From contig NC_089863.1 in the NCBI RefSeq assembly GCF_036373705.1, forward strand, positions 7,229,357 through 7,293,356: a DNA stretch of 64,000 bases, in the 5' to 3' direction. This DNA comes from Amia ocellicauda (Eukaryota; Chordata; Actinopteri; Amiiformes; Amiidae). Positions 11,377-22,640 of the stretch are shown one piece after another. A model generated the notes under the pieces. It did no database searches. It saw only the letters and a program-made list of their open reading frames with translations, and was not told the DNA's origin. How positions within the stretch are numbered: position 1 is the stretch's first letter; every line of letters starts with the position of its first letter. The translations under genes and the position numbers were made by a program.

Positions 11377-12895
11377 GAGCACGTTAGTCAATCGGCCTGT
11401 TATTGTAAACTGGAGGAAGTGTTCGATTATTTCTCCATTTTACTAAACCTATCTACTCTGTGTATTTTGAATTTGTCGTCTGTGAATATTTTTCTCTGCA
11501 ATGTAGCTCTATGTGTCCATTTATAATGTAATGTTGCCATAACTTCACTTCACTGTGTCTTCACTCTGCTGCAGTGTGGCCCCAGCATAGTTTGCTTGGG
11601 TGGGTGTGTGAACAGTAATCTCCAGTCTGGCTCCTAGAGAGACTGGTTTCCAGTTTGGTATATAAATCCCTCCTAGATCCACCATTTCTAAAGACAGGGA
11701 GGCAAGTGCCGAGTGACCTCTGACCTCTGAAATTGTGCTCATGACAGCTGACCTTGGTGGCAGCTTGTGGCCCACATCACTGGCTCCCACAACATTTAAC
11801 TCAAAGCTGAGGTTAAAAGCGACATTGCATTTCAACCATAGTGGTCATCCGTTAGGTTTCCCTGTTTGTCATATCGCAGCTTACATCACACGAGGGGCTC
11901 AGATCGTCCCTCACTTGGAAACCACATGGCCCCAGCTCTCCAGCACCAGGGTTACTGCTCCCCTCTGTGCCTCAGCCACGGAGATCAAACAGTCAGGGGA
12001 TGTGAGTCTGCCGAAACCGTGCAAAGAAGCCTTAGTCACTAGGAATGGAAAGCGTCCGGTGGACATCTGACATTATATGGGGCAAGAAGATGCACCTGTG
12101 ACACTGTGCTGGTGAAGGGGGTAAGTGATTGCATCTGATTCCCACTCTTCCACCTGCACCCAGGCTTTGGTGGTGATCCTGGAAAGCCACAATCTAGCAG
12201 GAGTTACTTCCACAAAAACAACCACCTGACCGTGTCTCTGGTGTATTTATTTATCATCTTTGTATTTGTCTGAAAACAACAATGTTTTTTTACCTTCTTT
12301 AATATAATTTCAGTCAAAAGAATGAAACTGAGATCAAGAGAAAGATAAAAATACACATGCTTTTAAAGTATAAGCTGTTTGTACACTGATTCTTACTGTG
12401 CATAAGACTGCAATGCATAGATGTGCTCTGCTTCAGACAGATAATGATAATTTGGTTTTTAATATTTTTCTTGAAGTGTGAATCAAAATTGGAGTATATT
12501 ATTTTGTATTTTTATTTATTATTATTACTTCTACTACTACAACAAAAATTATGACAACAATAATATGACCACTACTTTTTTTTCTCGTTGTCCCTTTGTG
12601 TTAACATCTTCATGGTTTGGGATCTTATGTGAAAGATAATATTTCTAAGGACTCAAAGAATCTTTTTTTGACCAGAGAAGATCAGGTTGGATTAGACTTG
12701 AATGTCCTGCAAGTGTTAGAAATTAACCTATACAAAAGTAGTGTGTGTGCAAGATGCCTCTTGCTACAATGTTTTGAATTATTGCAACACAGGGTGTGGA
12801 ATTTCTCTTCCTGTGCCCTGTTTATATTCTAGAAATAAACCATTTTGTCTTACATTTGAGTTCTAAGAATTCTACCCAGGTTCAAAAATGGCCTC

Positions 12896-12897
<2 letters not shown>
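11377..12897. other. No recognised gene
   Basis: Two overlapping open frames at 11,545-12,070, one on each strand, have no recognisable motif. The remainder is AT-rich. Confidence 0.35.
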
Positions 12898-12898
<1 letters not shown>

Positions 12899-12979
<81 letters not shown>

Positions 12980-12990
12980 ATGTATGTATA
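12899..12990. repeat. TA dinucleotide microsatellite
   Basis: About 34 uninterrupted TA units followed by TG and TATG variants. Confidence 0.97.
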
Positions 12991-14057
12991 TATGTATATA
13001 CATGCACACCAGTTAAATAGAACACCAGGACTAAGCAGTCAAGACATTTAAGGTCCTCTGAGTTCAATTTTACAAAGACAAACCATAAATAAGGAGCAAA
13101 GTGATTCTGAACATTCTGAGCTGAGTGTAAAAGTGTACTCTGTTGCAGCTACTGGAGTAGTAAATTATGCCCAGGTCTTTTACTAGAACTTATTCTACCT
13201 TTCAGAAAATGGGGGACCAGGGGCATGGCATAGTTTCAATAGCCCTTGGCCTTTTCAAGATACATAAACCTTCACAGCTACACGCCAGTGGCATACTACA
13301 ATACTCAAACAGCAAACTAACAATGCCACAAAGCGGTGTGTTAGTGGGCACTGTGAAGTCTACTGGTGAGATAAGGCTATATATTAATAAGTTACAGGGT
13401 ATATCTGTGTAGGGTTGTACAGAGTGCTGTGTTTTTGTTCCTGTTTTAGTTAACTGTTAACTGCGCCATGTAGTCTTGCCCTAGAAGAGGAAACGTATTG
13501 TACCAATCTCATTGGTGATCTCTGGCCTTACAAAATGATTTGTCTCTATGAAAGTCGGGAAAAGATAGGGATCACAGCAGACATGATGCTGCGCCACGTA
13601 TCTCACATCACCACTCACATAAAATCTCACATACACAGAGATAACATGCAGAAATCCGCAAAGGGGGCAAAAGTTCAGTTCTGCCTCACAGCTTATATGC
13701 CTTATATGCTAAGCTATTCAGGCTACTTGATACCTTGGGAGAGAAAAAAAAAAGTGTAAATCGCTATTGTGAAACCGCCAGTTAGTGCTCTTGTAGGAGA
13801 AAACATGACAAGGCAGATGAAATTACAGCTGGGAGGAAATTATTAAGTGCCATTTCAAAAGTCATTGCACATCAAGAGGAAACTGAACTCCCATATCAGT
13901 ACCATATATGGAATACAGGGCATTGAATCGTTTTTATTTACTACAATCCAATCCAATAATCCATTTATTAATATATATATATATATATATCCTTATCATG
14001 AATCGCCGTTATCGATCCATTGCAGGATGACGGCCTTTACATGATGTTTCCTCTTAG
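12991..14057. other. No recognised gene
   Basis: No recognised coding sequence. A second short TA run lies at 13,972-13,990. Confidence 0.35.
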
Positions 14058-14179
14058 ACCTTGAAGATTAAGACAGAGAAGAGGGAAGATGAAATAATAA
14101 ACATTACAGGCATGACGTGGAAAAGGAAAACTAGTACATCATCTTCATCTTCCCTCTTCTCTGTCATCATCTTCAAGGT
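14058..14179. repeat. Near-perfect 35-bp inverted repeat (hairpin)
   Basis: The left arm 14,058-14,092 (ACCTTGAAGATTAAGACAGA and on to GGGAAGATGA) pairs with the right arm 14,145-14,179 with about three mismatches. A 52-nt spacer separates them. It is not part of any MITE family I can see elsewhere in the window. Confidence 0.8.
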
Positions 14180-15260
14180 ATTTTTTAATTTAGATTCGAT
14201 AGCTTCCTGTGTTCATCTCTGATCTGTGCTTCTTGCAAGGTGTCCACACCATTTTAATATTTTCACTCTGGTAATGATGCCACATATTTTAATTTGTACA
14301 CAGATCTTAACATATACATTGTTTTTTTCATTTGTTTGCTTGTCTGTTTCAACATGACTGCAAGACTTTGTATGTGAATATTATGGAAGGAATGTGAAAT
14401 TGTCATCAACATCGCAACTGAACGCCAGAGTAGCTAAATATAATACAACTACTGCGTACTCTCTCTGGGTCTGTGTTTACGCTAACCATGTGTAGGCCAA
14501 AAGCATATGGGATGCTGGTTGCTAGGTTATGTTGTTCCCAGGCTATGTTTGTACTCTGTGTAGCTGTGATGAGAGAGTGGGGACAACGGTGTTGCACAAG
14601 TGACTGGTAACTCACTGTGAGACGAGAAACCTAGCAACTTACTAAAATATACATAAGTTCTAATGAGGTGTACAGATTTTAGTCAAATATACACAGGTCC
14701 CTCAAGTTAGTCAGGCTTGCTAATAATGATTATACCTAATGTGCATATACATTACTGTACTGTATTCACACAATAACGAACAGGTAAAATAACGTCTACA
14801 TATTGTGGAGTGGAAAGTAGCATAAAATATATAATGGAACACAGAATTCGGCCAATAAACTGAAACAAAATTCTGTAAAGCATGGAGCAATATATTAAAT
14901 ATGATGGAGTGCAACAGTATGCATGAAAAGTGGTGCTGGGTATAAATGTGTATATGTATTCTTAACTTTTAAGTGGTTATTGATTGTCCATCTAAACATA
15001 ACCACGAGTCCTGCCTGTTCAGAGTTTGGGATTTGCAGCCATTGCCAGAAAGACTACAATTGGATGCTGGGTTCCCCATTTTCTTTAAGTCTGTCACATG
15101 TCTTCCATGGTCGCTCACCCTCACCAGTTCAAGTGTAACATTTTAAAACAGGCCAACAGTTTGTTCCCCTCAGCTTCAACCTCTGAAAATCTCATATGCC
15201 AAGACTGTTTGTGATCACTTTCTTAGTGCTCATGAAATCCCTGCTTTCTCTTTCATTTGC
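14180..15260. other. No recognised gene; region upstream of the second RING gene
   Basis: AT-rich DNA. The right end is intronic or promoter-proximal to the RING gene, because a splice acceptor (TTTCATTTGCAG) ends at 15,262. Confidence 0.4.
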
Positions 15261-15358
15261 AGGCCTCCTTTCGGACCCGGAACAAAAACTTTGGCAGGCA
15301 ACTTGAAACCTACAGCCGCGGTAAATCTAATTGCACCCTCCCTCTCTCCCAGCCAAGA

Positions 15359-15958
15359 ATGGCGGACCTCCCTGGCACAGTTCAGCCTCCCGAGGGCACA
15401 GGGGAGACGGCTGAGCTGGAGTGCCCCGTTTGCTACCAGGAGTACAACCAGGGCACCAAATGCCCAAGAATGCTGGAGTGCCTGCATGTCTTCTGCACCG
15501 AGTGCCTACAGAGGATCCAGCTGACCCTCCCGTACCCTCCAAACGCCAATGCCACCCCGGCAATCTCCTGCCCCCTGTGCCGCCACCCCACGCCTCTGGA
15601 GACAGGGGGCCCGCACTCCTTGCCCTGCCAGTCGCGCATCCTGTCTCAGCTCCCACCTCTAGCTTTTCGGATGCCCATGTCGGCCCACCTGGCCACCGTC
15701 ACGCAACGGGTGGTGCTCTCCCTGGAGCCTCAAGAGACCCGCTTCATCATCCTTCCCACCGTCAGCCTGCGGGTGGAGCAGATGGGCACCGAGAGGGCGG
15801 AGGGCAGGCTCGGCCTCTCCCCCGGCGAGAACCAGGAGCTGCAGCAGCGGCGGCGCGCCCTGGTGTGCGTCCAGCTGCTCTCTGTGGTTTTCTGGATCTT
15901 ATTCATCATGACGTGTGTCGTGGGCGTGGTGTTCGGTCCCAAATTCTTCCACCAGTAG
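15359..15958 (+). CDS. Membrane-anchored C3HC4 RING E3 ligase, RNF183/RNF223-like
   Basis: A 199-aa frame from an ATG with A at -3 and G at +4. The exon begins after an acceptor at 15,261-15,262, so the first 96 bases are probably 5' UTR and a non-coding exon lies upstream. All RING ligands are present: C22, C25, C41, H43, C46, C49, C71 and C74. The core is CLHVFCTEC, with Leu where Gly is common. Residues about 170-191 (QLLSVVFWILFIMTCVVGVVF) form one hydrophobic helix near the C-terminus, predicting a tail-anchored membrane protein with its RING in the cytosol. A RING of the CPVC..KML.C.H.FC.ECL type, a middle region and a C-terminal membrane helix match RNF183, RNF186, RNF223 and RNF225; human RNF183 is of similar length. 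It is probably a ubiquitin ligase of the endomembrane system. It resembles the tail-less RING gene at 2,514-3,095 and lies about 12 kb from it on the opposite strand. Confidence 0.85.
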   Translation: MADLPGTVQPPEGTGETAELECPVCYQEYNQGTKCPRMLECLHVFCTECLQRIQLTLPYPPNANATPAISCPLCRHPTPLETGGPHSLPCQSRILSQLPPLAFRMPMSAHLATVTQRVVLSLEPQETRFIILPTVSLRVEQMGTERAEGRLGLSPGENQELQQRRRALVCVQLLSVVFWILFIMTCVVGVVFGPKFFHQ

Positions 15959-16021
15959 CCAGGTTTTTGTTTTTATTGTTCTACCCAACCCTTTCCCATC
16001 CTGCCCAGCTGTTCATATCAA

Positions 16022-16027
16022 AATAAA
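16022..16027 (+). terminator. Polyadenylation signal of the RING gene
   Basis: A canonical AATAAA 63 bp after the stop codon of the membrane RING gene. Confidence 0.65.
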
Positions 16028-17729
16028 GGCTTAAGCAGGGCCCCTGAACTCAATTCCAAAAGGGCCACAGTGGCTCTTATTTCAGCTGATCTCTCAGCTA
16101 GAGTCCAATTAGCGGATTAATGGGATGAATGTAATACTTTTCTCTGGGCTGTAGATTCTTCTAGTGGCAGGTAATCAAATCATCTTTTTAAAGCCAGTCC
16201 CCAACCCTGGTGCTGCAAGGCTGCATTGTCTCCGCTTTTGTGGCCCAGCTGAGCTGTACATGTCTAGTTTGAACAATTAACTTGACAAATCCAGTTTCTT
16301 GAGCCCCTCTTTGTTCTGGTCAGCTGTTGAGCTGTTGAAATCGTTTTGATTAGTAACTGTGTCATACCTTCCTGGATAGGAACAGGAAACGGCAACAAAA
16401 CTACAGAAGCAGCACATTTGTCATTGCTGCGGCAACTGCCAGGAAGTTATGAGACGACACATCCTGAAGCCTTGAAAGAGGATACAAGCCAACAGGAGTT
16501 TGATGTCTGCCATTATTTGAAAGTTGCCTATATAATCAAATCAAATCATGCAAGTTCCCCGTTAACATCAATGTAAGAAAGGATTAATGCTCAGTTTAAC
16601 TATTCTCTTCTTGCTCTTGGGGCCAACTTACTTGACAAGCACAGGATCACGTGATTCATCTACTCAATTGGCCGTACCTTTGTCAGGAGGCTGAACTATC
16701 ACCATGTCTTTGTTAACATAACGTAGAGACCCGGCAGGCGACTTACAGACTTTACAAACTAACAATGTTACACATAAACACAAACATTACACTGGCAAAA
16801 GCATTGCTCTACAAATCATAATAAGACTGGTGTGCAAGTGTAGATTCAGCAGTTATGGCTTACGATACACACAGTACCATATACTAATAAAAAATCACAA
16901 CCACCGCAATGGGGAGATTCTGTTATTGATTTCCATGTATCCTGTTTGTATGTTTGTTTTTCCCTGCCTATGGGAAGCTGTTTGAAATCTGCATCTCCGG
17001 CAAGCAAAGTTTATCTTGGCACAAAGGGCTTGCCAAATAAAGTCGCCTGGCTCTCCTCCAGGAAAATGTATGAGAAGCTCATATAATGTGAGTGTCAGAT
17101 ACCTCAGTTGACCTCACCCCGTTGTTCAGATTGATCTTCTCGGATTCCTCAATTGACTCTCACTTCCTCTTTCCCAGTGTGATCTGAGAGTGAGTCCACT
17201 ATTTGGCTTAAAGACATAGGTACCAGATAGCTGTTGATTATAAAAATAAATAAATACATACATCTTATTAGTAGTAGCAGTCATGTTAGTAGTATTAATA
17301 TTAGTAGTAATATTTTGACACTTTTATCTAAGGCATTTAAACATAGTGAAAAGGGGATACAAATGCTAACAGTTTGAATAATGGTGTTCTCTGCTTTAAG
17401 AGTAGATGTGCCTTATTGAAAAAAAACCTACCTAAAAAAGTCAATTTAAAATTAGTAGAAAAAAGACAGCATATCAGAAACATATGAAAGATTTGTAGTG
17501 AGAGGAGACCTTTGGTCGCATCTTGGCTTGTTGTATTTGCTGGTGATTCGCAAATCCAAGGATGGCCCTCATGCTTAATGAAGGATCTCAATAGGATCAT
17601 CTGGAACAATGTGACTGGAGAGCTTGATCCAGACCCCCACAACTCTTTGTGTAGATAAGCACATCATATTTTGACCAGACCTAACATCACTCCTCATTTC
17701 CACCAGTGACCTGGGAACCTTGTTGATTC
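16028..17729. other. No recognised gene
   Basis: A stretch near 16,195-16,330 (CCCCAACCCTGGTGCTGCAA and onward) looks like an eroded relative of the 7,573 MITE family. The rest is unassigned and AT-rich. Confidence 0.3.
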
Positions 17730-17732
17730 ACA

Positions 17733-17734
17733 CA

Positions 17735-17766
<32 letters not shown>
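17733..17766. repeat. CA dinucleotide microsatellite
   Basis: A run of CA units with one TACA interruption, just before an L2-type tail. Confidence 0.95.
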
Positions 17767-17779
17767 TTTAAACTGTATA

Positions 17780-18070
17780 TTATTATTTATTTATTAGCAG
17801 ATGCCATTATCCAGGATGACTTAACTTCCAGTAAAACATTTTAAAGCATTAAGAAAGTGCAGTAATATGATCTGTACAAATTACTATAAGCATGTATCCT
17901 ACTACAATAAGCTAACAAGTGCAGACACAGTTAAGTCCTAGCTTTGTGCTAAAAGGAGGGGCGTAGGAGAGGTTGCGGTAAAACAATAGAAGTGCTAACA
18001 GTACATAAGTACTGGAAATAAAGTTAAATAAAGTGCTGAGCAGTTAGGGGTTGTAGGGTGCTGTACATAC
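17780..18070 (-). repeat. L2-type LINE 3' fragment
   Basis: It begins TTAGCAGATGCCATTATCCA, followed by a GCAGTAATATG/GTGCAGACAC-rich stretch like other L2 3' regions in this window. It is diverged and has no coding part. The end is approximate. Confidence 0.5.
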
Positions 18071-18329
18071 AACAGAAACATAGTGCAACAGAAAATACAT
18101 AAGATGTCATATATTTTTGAGAAACAAAGTACTCGTGACAGTGATTTGCGGACAGTGGTCTTAACAACTTTCAGGAAGAAGTTAATGGAGGAATGTGGGA
18201 AATTCACTAATTTCACACAGCCTTTGAAAACCCCTTCTGGACTTCTTGACCCCTCTCGTATCTGTTGGCGGGATAGGAGTGTTATGCAATAATCTGGGAA
18301 ACCCATAGACAGGGCGAGTGAGTGTGCTG

Positions 18330-19741
18330 AGTTGCTGGATGAAGGGAAATCGAAGGATAAGCTTTATTCGGTGACCTGTGCTCTACATGGCCGCGAAGAT
18401 GCATTCATCAGAGATGCCTCTGACATCAAATTCATTGTGACTGTGATCTGTCCTGAAACGGAACTGACGTTCGTTAGTCATCCATACTGTGGTCGTACAC
18501 CTCAGTTGCAGGGAGATTTACTTCACTGTGTGCATTAGTGTCCAACATACTGGGATTGATCTGCCACCGCACCCTACAGTCCACAGCACACAAATGCAGC
18601 TACACACCTTGTGCTCCGTACATTGCTTTATCTCTGTCTAACTATTTGTCTGTCTGTCATTATCTCTCTATCTCATCTAGCATGCCTGTACATCTGTTGG
18701 CAATCTGCGTACTATTGTTTGAAAGAGTGGTATATTGATATTGTCTGTAGGGAATATTCATCTATTGATCTATCTGTCTGTCTGTCTCTCTCTCTATGCA
18801 GGGTACCCACATAATCTGTGGTCTGTGAGGGTTAAAAGCCAATTTTAGGCCCTATACGTGCTGTTTTTCAACATCACATATACTCAACCATGGTTCCTAT
18901 ACACTGCCTGGGTGGTGGGGGGGGTGAGTGTTGTTATTTTAATGTATTCTATATTTTAATTTGGGGGGGGCGATTCTGTATTCATAACAATAATAAGATT
19001 AAATTCAATAAATGAGTGAAATAATATACACAATTAATCAAGAATGGTGGCACATTATTCCAACAGAAATAAAGCAATTCTGACAATTGTACACATGTGG
19101 CATCCTTTTTTTTTTGGGGGGGGGGGGGGGGAGGGGCTGGTGGTTCTGAAGTGAAGAAATGGCCTCCAGGTTTGTGTCTGTTTCAATGGTGGGTGTGGGG
19201 AGGAGCATGATATTTGGTGCCGGTACAGATTAAGATTGCATGGTATGAAAGCATTACCATGATAGATCTACACTTATGAATATTAAGGAAATAGAATTTG
19301 CCCAAAGATCCAAAGCAGAAAAGAGGAGTGCAGAGATGGGCTTTTTTGTGTAATTACTGACAGGAAGGATGCTGGAGTATTCTGTGCAAAGTTTTATTAT
19401 AGAAGAGAAATCAAACAAGCAGACCATACATTGTTTCCAGATTTACTTTCCAGATATAGTTTAAACAAGACAAAAAGAAAACAAAAAACAAAATAAATGA
19501 GCTCACTCTTGGTTTACCCCTTTAAAAGAATATATGAATATAATATTTTAGTTTGCTCACTTATAATTTAGTATAATGAATAGTTCTCTGCAGCCACCTT
19601 CACTGCAACTTGAACTTCAGAGACCTCTCCTTCTGCCCCACGCCTCATATGGGTGGGTACAACATGCGAAAATAGGTGAGCTTACATTATGGCAATACAT
19701 AATTATAGTGCTTTACATTACAAAATTATACCAGAAAATAT
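18330..19741. other. Unassigned DNA with simple repeats
   Basis: An imperfect TCTG/TCTA/TCTC-rich tract lies at about 18,625-18,797. A poly-T run followed by a poly-G run lies at about 19,107-19,134. I recognise no gene. The open frame at 18,332-18,538 has no known motif. Confidence 0.5.
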
Positions 19742-19938
19742 GGGGTGCCAAATGTAACACATATAAATATTTATTTTTCAAAAGAGTTTTAGCATTTATT
19801 TAAATAGGTTATTTATTTTTAAATTTAGAGGAAAAAGGATGAATTATTTACCAAATCTGGAAAAACAAACAAGTTTTAAGTTAAATCTGTGAAAAATGAC
19901 AAACGAAAAAAGTGTGAGCTGTTTAACATTTGGTGCCC
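19742..19938. mobile_element. Palindromic MITE, ACATTTGGCGCC family, copy 2
   Basis: The ends GGGGTGCCAAATGTAACAC and TTTAACATTTGGTGCCC are inverted repeats matching the element at 3,520-3,926. The subterminal AAATCTGTGAAAAATGACAA and AAAAAAGTGTGA are also shared. At 197 bp it is about half the length of copy 1. Confidence 0.6.
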
Positions 19939-20245
19939 AATAAGAAAAACGGTTTTACTTATACAAATGCATATTCATTCTAGACATGTTTCATAGGGCC
20001 TTGCTTGTACTTGTGAATTAACATCTCCCCTGCTAACAAATAATGTTTAGAATTTTTGCCCGTGGGAAAGCGTCAGACAGCAGTTAAGCCATGTGTTTTG
20101 TGTTGTTTTTTCAATTTGACCAAAAATATCGGCAGTGTTCTCGTGAGATCTTTCATTGGAAGATTGGAAAACTAATATATACCCCCATGATCTTAAATTG
20201 TACTATTGCGCTTGAGATGCTAGACGCTAAACTGGTTTCTTAATG

Positions 20246-20862
20246 TGGGGAAGCAATAAAAAAGGCAAACAGGATGCTAGGGTATATTGTCAAAAGTTTA
20301 GAATTGAGAACAAGGGCAGTGATGTTCAGACTGTACAATGCACTAGTTAGAGCTCATCTGGATACTGTGGACAGTTCTGGGCTCCACACTTCAAGAAAGA
20401 TATCGCTGCTCTAGAGGCAGATCAGAGGAGAGCAACCAGACTTATTCCAGGTCTGAAGGGAATGTCCTACTGAGAGACTGAGGAACTGAACCTTTTCACC
20501 CTGGAACAGAGGAGACTAGGTGGGGACTTGATCCAAGTCTTTAAAATCATGAAAGGCATCGACCACATCAAACCAGAGGAGCTTTTCCAGATCAGCAGGG
20601 ACACACGCACCCGGGGACACAAATGGAAATTGTGCTTCAAGGCATTCAAAATGGAAAACAGGAGACAATTCTTTACACAGAGAGTCGTCACAATCTGGAA
20701 TAAACTACCCAGCGATGTGGTAGAAGCTGAAAGTTTGGGAACATTTAAAAATAGACTGGATAGGATCCTTGGATCACTTAGATATTAATGGACACCAAAC
20801 GAGCACGATGGGTCGAATGGCCTCCTCTCGTTTGTAAACTTTCTTCTTATCTTATCTAGTCT
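20246..20862 (+). mobile_element. CR1-type LINE, 3' fragment (copy 2)
   Basis: The plus-strand 3' end of the same CR1 subfamily as 4,688-5,989. The C-terminal frame (20,528-20,788) reads IWNKLPSDVVEAESLGTFKN near its end. It is followed by the shared 3' UTR, which ends in GGCCTCCTCTCGTTTGTAAA and TCTTATCTTATC. The 5' part, including the reverse transcriptase, is absent. Confidence 0.85.
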
Positions 20863-21207
20863 ATTTTTAATTGTATTGAGCTAACTGAGATATTTCTCCT
20901 TGCCAAATAAGCACAGCAGAACAATATTTATTAAAATCAATCATTCACCGAAGAGCACTGTTGTAAACTCTGAATAAAAACTTTGTATTCGTCATGTGCA
21001 GTCCTATTGGGAGATTTCAGCTCAGCTGTAAGTAAATGACGCTCTGGTGACTCTTGTACTTGATCTCCTCTTTGGCTGTGCAGAACTGTGCAGAGCAAAA
21101 GCATTGTATTGCCACCTACTGGAGCATATCGGCACAGCATCACAGCCCAAAAGAACTCAAACCTGTAAAGGAAGATCTTCTGCAAGAACCAGCAAAGTGC
21201 CCAGAAT

Positions 21208-21382
21208 CAGTGGCGATGCTAGAGTCTGTGGGGGCCCCAGGCACAACAATCGATCGGGTCCCATTTGGAGTTGGGGGGGCTGACAATGCTGTGGCTTCAA
21301 TTTAGTTTCCCCTCGGGGGCCCCCTTCAGTCTTGGGGCCCCAGGCAGCTGCCTGGCTTGCCTTGTCATAAGCTGCGCCTCTG
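21208..21382. mobile_element. hAT-type MITE with perfect 8-bp target duplication
   Basis: A 175-bp element with ends CAGTGGCGATGCTAGAGT and TCATAAGCTGCGCCTCTG. It is flanked by CCCAGAAT on both sides (21,200-21,207 and 21,383-21,390). The interior is rich in GGGGGCCCC tracts. The CAGTGGCG terminus is known from hAT elements. Confidence 0.9.
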
Positions 21383-21739
21383 CCCAGAATGAACATATAG
21401 TCAGTCACATGGCCTTCTGTGTGTCCAACAGCCAGCTGAAGACATCATACAGTGTGGGAGAATCGCCGTTGGGTGTGTCTGTTTGATTTATTATTATTAT
21501 TTTCCCTGTTACATGCTGAGAATTATGCTGTTATTAATCGGGTAGTCTTGTGTGTACACATTACAACACCGTCATCTCTTACAATATAGCAATACCTAAT
21601 GGGGGTGAGGAGTGGCCACTCCCTGATTGGACTTTTTATGTTTATGTTAGAATATGACTGGTTAACCAGGGACAGGTGAGGCTGTATTGGATTAAATTGG
21701 GGAGGGGCTGGGATGGCAAGGGGCTTGATGACCCAGACA

Positions 21740-22130
21740 CAATTTTAAGCACTGGAAGAACAACACAAATGCACTGGACAAATGTCTGGAGTTCTCCAAG
21801 GAGAAGCACGACGGCAGCTTCCTGGACACCCAGCATACCCAGTTCAGCTCCTCGGTGAAATGCGTGGTGAAAGAGCTGAGCAGCCAGATCCACTACCTCA
21901 CCCAGGTCAGAGGAGGGGGGAGACAGAGAGAGTCAGACTGAGAGTAATAATGCAGAGGCTTGATGCTAAGCCATTGGTTGGTTCTCTCAGTGAGGGACAG
22001 GGATGCTGTCATGCGGCTCACACACACAGAGAAAGAGAACCAGTCAGAGACCTGCACTGACACACCCTGCCACTCCCTTTCTCTCCCACGAGGGCTCCAC
22101 CTACTCGGCCCGGAAGGACTGCCAGATGGC
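21740..22130 (+). pseudogene. Two decayed exon-like fragments of an unidentified gene
   Basis: From about 21,755 to 21,908 the plus strand reads as a coding-like segment containing NALDKCLEFSKEKHDGSFLD and then VKCVVKELSSQIHYLTQ. It ends at CAG|GTCAGA, a good splice donor. At 22,084-22,131 a second piece reads GSTYSARKDCQMA after CTCCCACGAG and is cut off by a T run. Codon-like composition, a helical character and a donor site suggest real former exons. I do not recognise the protein. The first piece has no clean acceptor, and the second stops abruptly, so a functional gene is unlikely. Confidence 0.4.
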
Positions 22131-22439
22131 TTTTTTTTTTAAATTGTCATTTGTTTTTGGTATATGGGGGTGGAGCATAACATAACCTTAAGAGTTGCAG
22201 CTGGGGAGACCTCAAAGGAAAAGAGGGGGAGGAAGAAGGAGAATCGTGAAAAGAATATAGAGGTCTTTTGGGCTCTGAGAAATTTAGCAACCTTTATATA
22301 CAAATTAATGCAGGGGCCTGAGCTGTGACCAGGCTGTCACCTCCACGGTAGCATGATGTAACAGGAAGAGCACCTAGGCATGCCCCCTTTGCCAGTGCAG
22401 TTTAGTGACAAAGCGCAAAGGCAGAGAGGCTAAGCCTAT

Positions 22440-22640
22440 TACATTACATTACATTATTTGTCATTTAGCAGACACTCTTACCCAGGGTGACTTACATTTG
22501 TACCCATTTATACAGCTGGGCATTTTACTGGAGCAATCTAAGTGAAATAGCTTGCTCAAAAAAATCCCACCTGGGATTTGAATCCACAACCTTCCAGTTA
22601 TGAATCCAGAGCCCTAACCACTACTCCTCAGTACTGCCAG
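22440..22640 (-). repeat. L2-type LINE/SINE 3' tail fragment
   Basis: ATTACATTACATTACATT is followed by TTAGCAGACACTCTTACCCA, CCCATTTATACAGCTGGGCA and GGAGCAATCTAAG. The block ends in CCAGAGCCCTAACCACTACT. It is the same family as 1,175-1,320. Confidence 0.65.

Noticed and set aside
11062-11391. Open frame of His-Thr repeats and its plus-strand partner
   Set aside because: Both are translations of a TG/AG microsatellite.
12796-13067. Open frames of Ile-Tyr repeats on both strands
   Set aside because: Produced by the TA microsatellite.
15421-16026. Shifted 201-aa frame over the second RING gene
   Set aside because: Proline- and alanine-rich shadow; the RING and membrane helix are in the other frame.
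18610-18800. Regular repeats that could suggest a CRISPR or satellite array
   Set aside because: They are imperfect TCTG/TCTA microsatellite units with no spacers.
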